In this document: piece after piece, positions 10,097 to 18,964 of the stretch | Layout: each line of letters begins with the position of its first letter | Position numbering within the stretch: the first letter of the stretch is position 1 | NCBI GenBank assembly: GCA_963848355.1 | Contig: CAWKDG010000001.1 | Coordinates: forward strand, 496,001 to 560,000 | Source of the DNA: CAWKDG01 sp963848355 | GTDB lineage: Bacteria; Actinomycetota; Acidimicrobiia; Acidimicrobiales; UBA8190 | Direction of reading: 5' to 3' | DNA: 64,000 bases | Made by a program: the position numbers and the translations under genes | The notes under the pieces: generated by a model | Told to the model about the DNA's origin: nothing | The model's database searches: none | Seen by the model: the letters and a program-made list of their open reading frames with translations, nothing else

Positions 10097-11293
10097 CTAG
10101 AGACCCAGCGCGCGCTTCAGGTCGTCGAGCCTCGGCGTCGCCTCCCACGTGAATTCCTTGTCGGTCCGGCCGAAGTGCCCGTAGGCGGCCGTCCGGCGGT
10201 AGATGGGCCGGAGCAGGTCGAGGTCGCGCACGATGGCGGCGGGCCGCAGGTCGAACACCTCGCGGACCCCCTTCTCGATGGCGGCGGGGTCGACGGTGGC
10301 CGTGCCGAAGGTCTCCACCATCAGCGAGACGGGATGGGCCACGCCGATGGCGTAGGCCACCTGGACCTCGCACCGGCTGGCGGCCCCGGCCGCCACCACG
10401 TGCTTGGCCACCCACCGCGCCGCGTAGGCGGCCGAGCGGTCGACCTTCGACGGGTCCTTGCCCGAGAAGGCGCCCCCGCCGTGGCGGGCCATCCCGCCGT
10501 AGGTGTCCACGATGATCTTCCGTCCGGTGAGGCCGGTATCGGCGTGGGGGCCACCGAGCTCGAACCGGCCCGTCGGGTTGGCCAGCACCCGCAGGTTCTC
10601 GGTGTCGAGGTCCGTGGGGAGCAGCGGATGGATCACGTGCTCGCGCAGATCGGGCAGCAGCAGCGTCTCGATGTCGACACCGGGGGCGTGCTGGGTGGAG
10701 ATCAGGATGGTGTCGATGGCCACCGGCCGGCCGTCCTCGTAGATGACGCTCACCTGGGTCTTCCCGTCGGGCCGCAGGTAGGGCAGCACCCCCACCCGGC
10801 GCACCTGGGCCAGGCGCTGGGCCAGGCGGTGGGCCAACCAGATGGGCAGGGGCATGAGGTCGGGCGTCTCGTCGCAGGCGTAGCCGAACATCATCCCCTG
10901 GTCGCCCGCACCCTGGGCGTTCAGCTGGTCCTCGCCGCCCGACCCGGTCCGCAGCTCGTGGGCCGCCGTCACCCCCTGGGCGATGTCGGGCGACTGGGCG
11001 TCGAGGGCCACCATCACCCCGCACGTCCGGCCGTTGAAGCCGTGGGCGTCGGTGTCGTACCCGATGTCGCAGACCACGTCGCGGACGAGCGAGGGGATGT
11101 CGACGTAGCACTCGGTCGAGATCTCCCCGGCCACGACCACCAGACCGGTGGTGAGCAGCGTCTCGCAGGCCACCCGGGCCCGCGGGTCCTGCTCGATGAC
11201 GGCGTCGAGGACGGAGTCCGAGATCTGGTCGGCCATCTTGTCGGGGTGACCCTCGGTCACCGACTCCGATGTGAAGGTGTGGCGCGTGCTCAC
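10097..11293 (-). CDS. metK: S-adenosylmethionine synthase
   Basis: Makes SAM from methionine and ATP. 398 residues: TFTSESVTEGHPDKMADQIS at the N terminus, GAGDQGMMFGYACDE (the family signature hexapeptide region), and the GGGAFSGKDPSKVDRSAAY loop of the active site. GTG start at 11293 with GAGGAGCG ahead of it. No SAM riboswitch could be recognised in the short gap upstream. It is followed by priA and preceded by coaBC, the standard actinobacterial order. Its product is also the cofactor of the radical SAM protein encoded elsewhere in the window. Confidence 0.98.
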   Translation of the reverse strand: MSTRHTFTSESVTEGHPDKMADQISDSVLDAVIEQDPRARVACETLLTTGLVVVAGEISTECYVDIPSLVRDVVCDIGYDTDAHGFNGRTCGVMVALDAQSPDIAQGVTAAHELRTGSGGEDQLNAQGAGDQGMMFGYACDETPDLMPLPIWLAHRLAQRLAQVRRVGVLPYLRPDGKTQVSVIYEDGRPVAIDTILISTQHAPGVDIETLLLPDLREHVIHPLLPTDLDTENLRVLANPTGRFELGGPHADTGLTGRKIIVDTYGGMARHGGGAFSGKDPSKVDRSAAYAARWVAKHVVAAGAASRCEVQVAYAIGVAHPVSLMVETFGTATVDPAAIEKGVREVFDLRPAAIVRDLDLLRPIYRRTAAYGHFGRTDKEFTWEATPRLDDLKRALGL

Positions 11294-11373
11294 GTCTCGC
11301 TCCTCGGGTCCTCGTCTGTCCCGGTCCGGTCTCGGCCAGTCCTGGCCCGCCGGCGCCGCCGGGGCCGCTCACC

Positions 11374-12588
11374 TTACTTCTCGAGGCGTTCGACCACGCA
11401 GTCGAGGACGGCGTCGGCCACCTCCCGCTTGGACGAGAGGCCCACCTCGCGGCACGTCCCGTCGGCGCCGAGCACGGTCACGGCGTTGGTCTCGTGGTCG
11501 AACCCGACCCCGGGGGCGGAGACGTCGTTGGCCACCATCAGGTCGACACCCTTGGCCGCCAACTTGGCCGCGGCCCGCTCCGCCGGGGCCCCCGTCTCGG
11601 CCGCGAAGCCCACCAGGACCTGGCCCGGGTGCCGCCGGGCCCCCAGCTCCAGGAGGATGTCGGGGGTCGGCTCGAGGACGATCTCGGGCAGCCCGTCGGC
11701 CTTCTGGAGCTTCGTCTCCGACGGTGCCTTGGGCCGGAAGTCGGCCACCGCCGCCGCCATGATCACGACGTCGGCCCCCGCCGCGTGCTCCAGCATGGCC
11801 GCCTCCATCGAGGCGGCGGTGTCCACCCGCACCACGGTGGCCCCGGCCGGGACCGCTTCCTTCGTGGTGGTCACGAGGACCACCTCCGCACCCCGGTCGG
11901 CCGCCGCCTGGGCCAGCGCATGGCCCTGCTTGCCCGACGACCGGTTGGAGATGAAGCGGACGGGGTCGATGGGCTCCCGGGTGCCGCCGGCGCTCACCAC
12001 CACCCGCCGTCCCTCGAGATCGCCGCCGCCCCCCGGCGACCGGCCCTCGAGGACGCCTGTCACGGCGGCCACGATGTCGGCCGGCTCGGCCAGGCGGCCG
12101 GGTCCGGCGTCGCCCCCGGCCAGGCGGCCCTCGACCGGGGCCACGACGATCACCCCGCGGCGGGCCAGGGTGGCCAGGTTCTCCTGGACGGCCGCGTGCT
12201 CCCACATCTCGGTGTGCATGGCCGGGCACACCACCACCGGAGCCCGGGTGGCGAGCACGGTGGCGGTGAGCAACCCGTCGGAGATCCCGGCGGCGTAGCA
12301 GCCGAGGAAGCGGGCCGTGGCCGGTGCCACCACGATCAGATCGGCGCTCTGGCCCAGACGGGTGTGCGGGATCGGGTCGGCGTCGGTCCACAGACTGCGC
12401 TTGACCGGCTCCGAGGCCAGGGCCGAGAAGGTCACCTCGCCGACGAAGCGGGTGGCGTCGTCGGTCAGGACGGGGATCACGTGGGCCCCGGCGTCGACCA
12501 GTCGACGGCAGACCTCCACCGCCTTGTAGGCGGCGATGCCGCCGGTGACACCGAGAACGATGCGCCGACCCTCCAGGGGACCGCTCAT
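11374..12588 (-). CDS. coaBC: Bifunctional phosphopantothenoylcysteine synthetase/decarboxylase
   Basis: Two consecutive steps of coenzyme A synthesis. The N-terminal flavoprotein decarboxylase domain (about residues 1-180) shows VTGGIAAYKAVEVCR, PATARFLGCYAAGISDGLL and PAMHTEMW, the actinobacterial form of the PAMNxxMW motif. The C-terminal synthetase domain (about 190-404) shows VVVSAGGTREPIDPVRFISN, the SSGKQGHALA loop and AAVADFRP. 404 residues is normal. It follows rpoZ by 33 bases in the long operon and precedes metK. Confidence 0.97.
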   Translation of the reverse strand: MSGPLEGRRIVLGVTGGIAAYKAVEVCRRLVDAGAHVIPVLTDDATRFVGEVTFSALASEPVKRSLWTDADPIPHTRLGQSADLIVVAPATARFLGCYAAGISDGLLTATVLATRAPVVVCPAMHTEMWEHAAVQENLATLARRGVIVVAPVEGRLAGGDAGPGRLAEPADIVAAVTGVLEGRSPGGGGDLEGRRVVVSAGGTREPIDPVRFISNRSSGKQGHALAQAAADRGAEVVLVTTTKEAVPAGATVVRVDTAASMEAAMLEHAAGADVVIMAAAVADFRPKAPSETKLQKADGLPEIVLEPTPDILLELGARRHPGQVLVGFAAETGAPAERAAAKLAAKGVDLMVANDVSAPGVGFDHETNAVTVLGADGTCREVGLSSKREVADAVLDCVVERLEK

Positions 12589-12621
12589 CGTGCGTCTCCC
12601 CGCAGCCGCGGTCCTCGCGCT

Positions 12622-13011
12622 CTACTCGGCGGGAGGCTCTGCCGCCTCGTCGGCCGGGCCCGGCTCGACGGCCAGGATGTCAACGGCCACCGCCTCGACG
12701 GGGGCGACGACGCCGTCGGCTCCCTCGAGCTCGACGAGCCCCTCGGTCTCGTCCTCCTCGCCCGGCTCGAGCCGGTGGAAGGTGGCCTTCCCGGCCGAGA
12801 TCTCCTCGAAGGCGATGGTGAGCGGCTTCCCCGAGACGGAGGTCACCTGGGGCGGGACCACCACCCCCAGGCCCTCGCCCAGCTGGTTGTAGTACGAGTT
12901 GATCTGGCGGGCCCGCTTGGCCGACAGGGCCACGAGGGTGAACTTCGAATCGACCTTGTCGAGAAGATCCTCGATCGGAGGGTCCATGAGCGTGTTGCGG
13001 CGTTGGGGCAT
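12622..13011 (-). CDS. rpoZ: RNA polymerase omega subunit with acidic C-terminal extension
   Basis: Small RNA polymerase subunit that helps assemble beta-prime. The core is PIEDLLDKVDSKFTLVALSAKRARQINSYY. The ATG at 13011 has a strong GGAGGAG site and overlaps the gmk stop (TGATG). The protein is 129 residues. The last 50 or so are rich in Glu, Asp and Ala (for example LEPGEEDETEGLVELEGADG), extending beyond the usual omega core of about 90 residues. A longer C terminus is seen in several actinobacteria; its role is unknown. Confidence 0.95.
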   Translation of the reverse strand: MPQRRNTLMDPPIEDLLDKVDSKFTLVALSAKRARQINSYYNQLGEGLGVVVPPQVTSVSGKPLTIAFEEISAGKATFHRLEPGEEDETEGLVELEGADGVVAPVEAVAVDILAVEPGPADEAAEPPAE

Positions 13012-13586
13012 CAGGCTCCTCCACGAGAATCGCCGCCCGGGGACTCCGAGCCGGCTCTGCGGTGGGCTGCCAGTATACCGGCCACCTCGGCCACGGCCTG
13101 ATCCACGTCGTTGTTCACGACCACGAAGGGCGTGAGGGCACGCCCCACCCGCTCCTCGCGTGCCCCCGTCTCCAGGCGCCGGGCCACCTCGGCCTCGTCG
13201 TCGCCCCGCCGGCGCAGACGCTCGGCCTGGATCTCGGGCGACGGCGGCAGCAGGAGCACGATCAGCGCATCCGGGTGACTCTCTTTCACCTGAGCCGCCC
13301 CCTGGAGGTCGATCTCCAACAGGACGTCCTTTCCCGGCGGCGGCTCGGGGTGCGGCGTGCCGTAGAGCTGGCCGAGGAACTCGGCCCACTCGAGGAAGCC
13401 GCCCTCCGCCACCCGCTCCTCGAACCGGGCACGATCGACGAACTCGTAATCGTCGTCGGATTCACCGGGACGTCGGGCCCGGGTGGTCCACGACCGACTG
13501 AGCCACAGGCCGGGATCGTGATCGACGAGACGCGCGGCGACGGTTCCCTTCCCCGCCCCGCCCGGGCCAGAGAGAACGAGGATCAG
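13011..13586 (-). CDS. gmk: Guanylate kinase, probable non-ATG start
   Basis: Phosphorylates GMP to GDP. P-loop VLSGPGGAGKGT near the N terminus, the GMP-binding SRSWTTRARRPGESDDDYEFVD, EWAEFLGQLYGTP and LLEIDLQGAAQV. No ATG, GTG or TTG occurs in frame between the end of mihF and the P-loop. The best candidate start is CTG at 13586, which overlaps the mihF stop as CTGA in the same geometry as the ATGA overlaps elsewhere in the operon. The stretch between YGTP and KDVLLEID is about six residues shorter than in most guanylate kinases. With CTG the protein is 191 residues. The true start could differ by a few codons. Confidence 0.88.
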   Translation of the reverse strand: MILVLSGPGGAGKGTVAARLVDHDPGLWLSRSWTTRARRPGESDDDYEFVDRARFEERVAEGGFLEWAEFLGQLYGTPHPEPPPGKDVLLEIDLQGAAQVKESHPDALIVLLLPPSPEIQAERLRRRGDDEAEVARRLETGAREERVGRALTPFVVVNNDVDQAVAEVAGILAAHRRAGSESPGGDSRGGA

Positions 13587-13903
13587 GACTTCGCGGTGTG
13601 AGCGAGCAGAGCCTCGCGCTGGTTGACCCCGAGTCCCTGGAGCCGGCGGCTCTCGCTGATCCCCACCGTCTCCATCAGTCGGCGGGCCTTGACCTTGCCG
13701 AGGCCGGGCAGCGACTCGAGCACCGAGAGCACCTTCATCTTGCCGACGGTCTCGTCTTCTTCAGATCTCTTGAGGAGCTCGGACAGGGACACCGACCCCA
13801 TCTTGAGCTTCTCCTTCACCTCAGCCCGCTCGCGGCGGACCTTGGCGGCCTTGTCCAGCGCCGCCTGGCGCTGCTCCGGGGTGAGTGCAGGAGGTTGAGG
13901 CAT
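13583..13903 (-). CDS. mihF: Integration host factor, actinobacterial type
   Basis: Nucleoid protein that bends DNA; unrelated in sequence to enterobacterial IHF. 106 residues: N-terminal helix TPEQRQAALDKAAKVRRERAEVKEKLK, then LSELLKRSEEDETVGKMKVLSVLESLPGLGKVKA, which contains the helix-two-turn-helix DNA contact (LESLPGLGKVKARRLM). ATG at 13903 was chosen over 13915 and 13939 because the length then matches mycobacterial mIHF (about 105 residues) and GGTGG lies just upstream. Its stop overlaps the gmk start. Placement between pyrF and gmk is the classic actinobacterial order. Confidence 0.95.
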   Translation of the reverse strand: MPQPPALTPEQRQAALDKAAKVRRERAEVKEKLKMGSVSLSELLKRSEEDETVGKMKVLSVLESLPGLGKVKARRLMETVGISESRRLQGLGVNQREALLAHTAKS

Positions 13904-13935
13904 AGCGGCCACCATAGCGCCGCCACGCGAGGGGG

Positions 13936-14643
13936 TCACCCGCGCACGGTGGCGGCGGCCGCCGCCACCTCGTCGGACACCGCCGCGGCCACTTTTTCGG
14001 GGTCCTCGGCCCCGCTCACGGCCCGGCCGATGACCAGAATGTCGGCCCCGGCCCTGATCGCCGCACCCGGCCCCGCCGCCCGCGCCTGGTCGTGCGACGG
14101 CACTCCCGACGGTCGGATCCCCGGGACCACGGTGACGAGCCCCGGTGCCGCGTCACGTGTCACCGGCAGATCGGCGGCGGCGCAGACGAGGCCGCCGCAG
14201 CCGGCCGCCGCCGCCAGCACCGCCCTCTCCCGTAACACTTCCGGCGGTGCCGTGGCGTCACTGGTGAGAACGGTGACACCGAGCACGCACGGTTCCGTCA
14301 TCCCCGCCGACGTCGCTCCCTGCGCCATTCCCGTCACCGCCGCCCGCACCATGTCGGCGCCGCCGGCGGTATGGACCGTGGCGTACTGCGCGCCCAGTCC
14401 GCCGATGACGCGCGCGGCGCGTTCCACCGTCGTGGGGATGTCGTGGAGCTTCAGATCCAGGAAGACGCGGTACCCCTCGGCGCTCAAGGCCAGAACAGCC
14501 TCCGGTCCCGATGCGCTGAACAGTTCGAGACCGATCTTGGCCACGCCGAACCACGGACGCACGCGTCGCGCCAGACGGAGCGCGACCACCAGATCGTCGA
14601 CATCCAGGGCCAGCGCCAGGCGGTCGCGGGTCTCAACATGCAT
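13936..14643 (-). CDS. pyrF: Orotidine 5'-phosphate decarboxylase
   Basis: Final step of UMP synthesis. 235 residues; LALALDVDDLVVALRLA at the N terminus, VFLDLKLHDIPTTV carrying the catalytic Asp-Lys-Asp array, and VVPGIRPSG near the phosphate site. This is the short classical type rather than the longer mycobacterial-type OMPDC. ATG at 14643, 18 bases after the pyrD stop. Last gene of the pyrimidine set; mihF and gmk follow without a visible terminator. Confidence 0.96.
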   Translation of the reverse strand: MHVETRDRLALALDVDDLVVALRLARRVRPWFGVAKIGLELFSASGPEAVLALSAEGYRVFLDLKLHDIPTTVERAARVIGGLGAQYATVHTAGGADMVRAAVTGMAQGATSAGMTEPCVLGVTVLTSDATAPPEVLRERAVLAAAAGCGGLVCAAADLPVTRDAAPGLVTVVPGIRPSGVPSHDQARAAGPGAAIRAGADILVIGRAVSGAEDPEKVAAAVSDEVAAAAATVRG

Positions 14644-14661
14644 GGCAACCCATTCCTGTTG

Positions 14662-15645
14662 TCATCGACCAATCGTGGTGTCGTCGAGCGGCACCGTCAT
14701 CGACCGGTGCGCGTGCACGGCCGACACCAGACTGCGGACGGCACCGACATCGTGCCACCGGCACCAGCGCGTCAGGCCGGCCAGCACCTGCGCCGGGGCC
14801 CGCGGCTCGCGGAACGTCGCCGTCCCCACCTCGACGGCATCGGCCCCGGCCATCAGCATCTCCACGGCGTCCACGCCCCGCGTCACGCCGCCGACACCGA
14901 CGATCCCCACGAGGGGGAAAGCGGCGCGGCAGTCGTGGACGGCGCGCACGGCGACGGGTCGGATGGCGGGGCCCGACAACCCGCCTCCGGCGGGGCCCGA
15001 ACCCAGCCGGTAGGAGCGCCGGAGGGGATCGATGGCCATGCCCAGCACAGTGTTCACGAGGACGAGCGCGTCGGCGCCGGCCGTGACGGCGGCCCCGGCG
15101 ATCTCGGTGAGGTCGGCCACGTTGGGCGAGAGCTTCACCCACCGCGGCAGGCGGGAGGCGGCCGAGGCGGCGACGGCGTCGGCCGTCGCCGCCGGCGAAT
15201 GGGCGAACATCCGGGAGCGGTCGTCGAGGTTCGGACAACTCACGTTGACCTCGACGGCGACCACACCGGGGGCGCCGGCCAGCAGCTCGGCGGCCCGGGC
15301 GTAGTCCTCGACGCGCCGGCCCCAGATGCTCGCCACCACCCGTGCCCCGCGATCGACGAGGGCGGGAAGCTCGTCGTCGAGCCAGGCCCCCACCCCCGGT
15401 CCCTGGAGGCCGACCGAGTTGAGCATGCCGGCGGGCGTCTCGTGCACCCGTGGTGCCGGATTGCCCTCCCACGGTCCGGCCGCCAGTGACTTCACCACCA
15501 CCGCGCCGAGGGTGGCCAGGTCGACATAGGCGGCGAGCTCGGCGCCGTGCCCGGCGGTGCCCGACGCCGTCAGAACGGGATTGGGAAGGTGGACCGAGCC
15601 CACGTGGGTACGAAGGTCGACGTGGGTCGGCCGACGGAGGTTCAC
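14662..15645 (-). CDS. pyrD: Dihydroorotate dehydrogenase, class 1B-like
   Basis: Oxidises dihydroorotate to orotate. 327-residue FMN barrel: NPVLTASGTAGHG at the N terminus, NSVGLQGPGV, and the catalytic cysteine in VEVNVSCPNLDD, which marks class 1 (class 2 uses serine). No N-terminal membrane helix. Sequence and length fit class 1B, which normally works with the iron-sulfur flavoprotein PyrK; no pyrK is present in this pyr operon. GTG at 15645 overlaps the carB stop as GTGA. Confidence 0.93.
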   Translation of the reverse strand: MNLRRPTHVDLRTHVGSVHLPNPVLTASGTAGHGAELAAYVDLATLGAVVVKSLAAGPWEGNPAPRVHETPAGMLNSVGLQGPGVGAWLDDELPALVDRGARVVASIWGRRVEDYARAAELLAGAPGVVAVEVNVSCPNLDDRSRMFAHSPAATADAVAASAASRLPRWVKLSPNVADLTEIAGAAVTAGADALVLVNTVLGMAIDPLRRSYRLGSGPAGGGLSGPAIRPVAVRAVHDCRAAFPLVGIVGVGGVTRGVDAVEMLMAGADAVEVGTATFREPRAPAQVLAGLTRWCRWHDVGAVRSLVSAVHAHRSMTVPLDDTTIGR

Positions 15646-18600
15646 CGGTAGATCTCCTGGAGACTCACGACCGACAGCCCGTGGTCACGCCAGTCGGCCA
15701 TCCCGGCCGACGCCGCCCGGGCGGCGGCCACCGTCGTGAGACAGGGGACCTGATGGGCGAGAGCGGCCGAACGGATGTGGAGACCGTCGGCGCGCGGTCC
15801 GCGGCCGCGTGGGGTGTTCACCACCAGCTGGACGCGACCGGTGGCGATGAGATCGACGGCGTCGGCTGCACCCGACTCGCCCACCTTGGCCACCACCGTC
15901 GCCACCGGCACCCCGTTGGACTCGAGGAAGGCCGCCGTTCCCGACGTGGCGACGAGACCGAGACCGAGTGAGGCGAAGCGCCGGGCGGCGTCGAGGCCGG
16001 CCACCTTGTCGCGGTCGGCCAACGACAGGAACACGGTCCCGGACGACGGCAGAGGGGTACCGGCGGCGATCTGGCTCTTGGCGAAGGCCAGTCCGAACGT
16101 GGCGCCCACCCCCATCACCTCACCGGTCGAACGCATCTCGGGGCCGAGCAGGGTGTCGACGCCCGGGAACCGTCCGAAGGGAAGGACGGCCTCCTTCACG
16201 CTCACCCACCCCTGGCCGGCGGGGGGCCGGACGAGGCCCTCGGCCCGCAGTTCGGTGAGAGTGGAACCGGTCATGACGCGCGCGGCGATCATGGCCACGG
16301 GGACACCGGTGGCCTTGGCCACGAAGGGGACGGTCCGACTGGCGCGCGGGTTGGCCTCGATCACGAAGACCTGACCGTCCTTCACGGCGTACTGGACGTT
16401 CAAGAGGCCGACCACGGACAGCGCCTCGGCGATGGCGCGCGTGTGGACCTCGAGCACGGTGATGACGTCGGGGAGCAGTGTCTGCGGCGGCAGGGCGCAG
16501 GCCGAATCACCCGAGTGGACGCCCGCCTCCTCCACGTGCTCCATCACGCCGGCGATGAGGACCTCCCCGGCGTGGTCGCGCACGGCGTCGACATCGACCT
16601 CGATGGCGTCCTCCAGGAACCGGTCGACGAGGACGGGGCGCTCGGCCGACACGCCCCCTTCCCGGGCGAGCGAGGCGCCGAGCTCCCCCACCACGTGCTC
16701 GAGCCGTTCGTCGTCGTAGACGATCTCCATGGCCCGGCCACCGAGGACGTAGCTGGGACGGACGAGCACCGGATACCCGACCTTACGGGCCACGGTCAGG
16801 GCGTCGTCCACGGTGACGGCCGTCCCCCCTGGCGGTTGCGGGATGCCCAGGCGCTCACACAGGCCGTTCCACTGCTCGCGGTCCTCGGCCAGGTCGATCG
16901 ACGCCGGACTGGTGCCGAGCACCAACGCGGGGTCGATGGCATGGGCCAGCTTCAGGGGCGTCTGCCCGCCCATGCTCACGATCACACCGACCACGGGGCC
17001 GCCGCCGGGGCCGGCACCGGCGGCCATCTCGGCATCGAGGACGTTGGACACGTCTTCGACGGTGAGGGGTTCGAAATAGAGGCGGTCCGACGTGTCGTAG
17101 TCGGTGGAGACGGTCTCGGGGTTGCAGTTGACCATCACCGTCTCGTAACCGGCCTCGTGCAGCGCCATCGAGGTGTGGACACAGCAGTAGTCGAACTCGA
17201 TCCCCTGCCCGATGCGGTTCGGGCCCGACCCCAGGATGACGACGCGCCGCCGGGTGCTCGGCCGGACCTCGTCCTCGTCCTCGTAGGTGGCGTAGTGGTA
17301 CGGCGTGCGCGCCTCGAACTCGGCTCCGCACGTGTCGACCGTCTTGAACGTCGCCCGCACCCCGGCGGCCAGGCGGGCGGCGCGGACGTCGCCTTCGGTG
17401 CTGTCCAGGAGATAAGCGATCTGCACGTCGGAGAAGCCGAGCCGTTTCACGGCGCGCCACGTGCGGCGGTCCACAACCGCCAGCGCCTCGGCTCCGGTCC
17501 GCCCTCGCCCGAGGTCATCGAGATACCGCCGTGCCTCGGTGATGGTCGCCAACTGGTCGAGGAACCACGGATCGACCCCGGTGGCGGCGGCCAGGGCATC
17601 GGGCGTGATGCCCCGGCGCAACGCCGTCTCGAGCTGGAAGACGCGTTCGGGCGTCGGCTCGCACGCCTTCGCCACCAGCTCGTCGTCGTCGACGAGGTCG
17701 TAGGCCGTTTCGGCCGGATCGGCGTTCAGTCCGGCCCGTCCCTGCTCGAGCGAGCGGATGGCCTTCTGCAGCGATTCGGGGAAGGTGCGCCCGATGGCCA
17801 TGACCTCCCCCACCGACTGCATCCGGGTGCCCAGCTGGTCGGTGACGCCGGGGAGCTTCTCGAAGGCCCAGCGCGGGATCTTGGTGACGACGTAGTCGAT
17901 GGTGGGCTCGAAGCTCACGGGGGTGGCCCCGGTGATGTCGTTGGTGATCTCGTCGAGCGTGTACCCGACGGCCAGGCGGGCGGCGATCTTGGCAATGGGG
18001 AAGCCGGTGGCCTTCGAGGCCAGCGCCGACGAACGCGACACCCGCGGGTTCATCTCGATCACGAGCCGCCGGCCGCTGCGGGGATCGACGGCGAACTGGA
18101 TGTTCGATCCCCCCGTCTCCACCCCCACCCGTCGGATGCAGGCGAAGGCGTCGTCGCGCATGGCCTGGTACTCGACGTCGGAGAGCGTCTGGGCCGGTGC
18201 CACCGTGATGGAGTCCCCCGTGTGCACCCCCATGGGGTCGAGATTCTCGATGGAGCAGACGACGACGCAGTTGTCCACCCGGTCGCGCATGACCTCGAGC
18301 TCGAATTCCTTCCACCCGGCGATGGAGCGTTCGATGAGGATCTGCGAGATGGGGCTGGCGGCCAGGCCCTCGGCGGCCACGCGCGCCAGCTGGGAGCGGT
18401 CGTGTGCCGTCCCCGTGCCCGCCCCCCCGAGGATGAAGCTCGGTCGGATCATGAGGGGGAAGCCGATCCTGTCCCCCACGACCATCGCCTCGTCGAGCGA
18501 CCGGGCGAAGCCCGAGGACGGGACTTCGAGCCCGATCTCCTCCATGGCCGTCTTGAAGCGGTCGCGGTCCTCGGCCGTGCTGATGGCCTCGGCGTTGGCC

Positions 18601-18950
18601 CCGATCAGCTCGACCCCGTAGGCGTCGAGGACGCCGCCTTCGACGAGGGCCATGGCCAGATTGAGCCCCGTCTGGCCGCCGAGGGTGGGGAGCAGAGCGT
18701 CGGGCCGTTCGCGCTCGACGATGGCGGCCAGGGTCTCGGCGTCCAGGGGTTCGACGTAGGTCCGGTCGGCCAATTCGGGATCGGTCATGATCGTGGCCGG
18801 ATTGGAATTGGCCAGCACCACGACGTAGCCCTCGGCGCGCAGCACCCGGCACGCCTGGGTTCCCGAGTAGTCGAACTCGCAGGCCTGCCCGATGACGATC
18901 GGACCCGACCCGATCACGAGGATCTTCTCGATGTCGGTCCGCCGGGGCAT
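15642..18950 (-). CDS. carB: Carbamoyl-phosphate synthase large subunit
   Basis: Makes carbamoyl phosphate for pyrimidines and arginine. 1102 residues, intact. Two homologous ATP-grasp halves: the first begins RTDIEKILVIGSGPIVIGQA, the second RRVVILGSGPNRIGQGIEFD. Each has its ATP-binding block (SFILGGAGTGTAHD and SYVLGGRAMEIVYD) and metal ligands (VIEMNPRVSRSSALASKATG and VIEANPRASRTVPFVAKATG). The C terminus (from about 960) is the MGS-like allosteric domain, with ATSGTAAFLESNGV. It lies 14 bases after carA. Confidence 0.98.
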   Translation of the reverse strand: MPRRTDIEKILVIGSGPIVIGQACEFDYSGTQACRVLRAEGYVVVLANSNPATIMTDPELADRTYVEPLDAETLAAIVERERPDALLPTLGGQTGLNLAMALVEGGVLDAYGVELIGANAEAISTAEDRDRFKTAMEEIGLEVPSSGFARSLDEAMVVGDRIGFPLMIRPSFILGGAGTGTAHDRSQLARVAAEGLAASPISQILIERSIAGWKEFELEVMRDRVDNCVVVCSIENLDPMGVHTGDSITVAPAQTLSDVEYQAMRDDAFACIRRVGVETGGSNIQFAVDPRSGRRLVIEMNPRVSRSSALASKATGFPIAKIAARLAVGYTLDEITNDITGATPVSFEPTIDYVVTKIPRWAFEKLPGVTDQLGTRMQSVGEVMAIGRTFPESLQKAIRSLEQGRAGLNADPAETAYDLVDDDELVAKACEPTPERVFQLETALRRGITPDALAAATGVDPWFLDQLATITEARRYLDDLGRGRTGAEALAVVDRRTWRAVKRLGFSDVQIAYLLDSTEGDVRAARLAAGVRATFKTVDTCGAEFEARTPYHYATYEDEDEVRPSTRRRVVILGSGPNRIGQGIEFDYCCVHTSMALHEAGYETVMVNCNPETVSTDYDTSDRLYFEPLTVEDVSNVLDAEMAAGAGPGGGPVVGVIVSMGGQTPLKLAHAIDPALVLGTSPASIDLAEDREQWNGLCERLGIPQPPGGTAVTVDDALTVARKVGYPVLVRPSYVLGGRAMEIVYDDERLEHVVGELGASLAREGGVSAERPVLVDRFLEDAIEVDVDAVRDHAGEVLIAGVMEHVEEAGVHSGDSACALPPQTLLPDVITVLEVHTRAIAEALSVVGLLNVQYAVKDGQVFVIEANPRASRTVPFVAKATGVPVAMIAARVMTGSTLTELRAEGLVRPPAGQGWVSVKEAVLPFGRFPGVDTLLGPEMRSTGEVMGVGATFGLAFAKSQIAAGTPLPSSGTVFLSLADRDKVAGLDAARRFASLGLGLVATSGTAAFLESNGVPVATVVAKVGESGAADAVDLIATGRVQLVVNTPRGRGPRADGLHIRSAALAHQVPCLTTVAAARAASAGMADWRDHGLSVVSLQEIYR

Positions 18951-18964
18951 TCAGGTCCGCCCTG

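Noticed and set aside
7545..11372. A 1275-codon minus-strand open frame spanning metK, priA and the dehydrogenase
   Set aside because: Only its middle part is priA; the rest is an antisense or out-of-phase shadow in GC-rich DNA, and it is open because of the extra base in priA.
11294..11373. SAM riboswitch before metK or FMN riboswitch before ribD
   Set aside because: Gaps of 80 and 4 bases hold no recognisable aptamer motifs.
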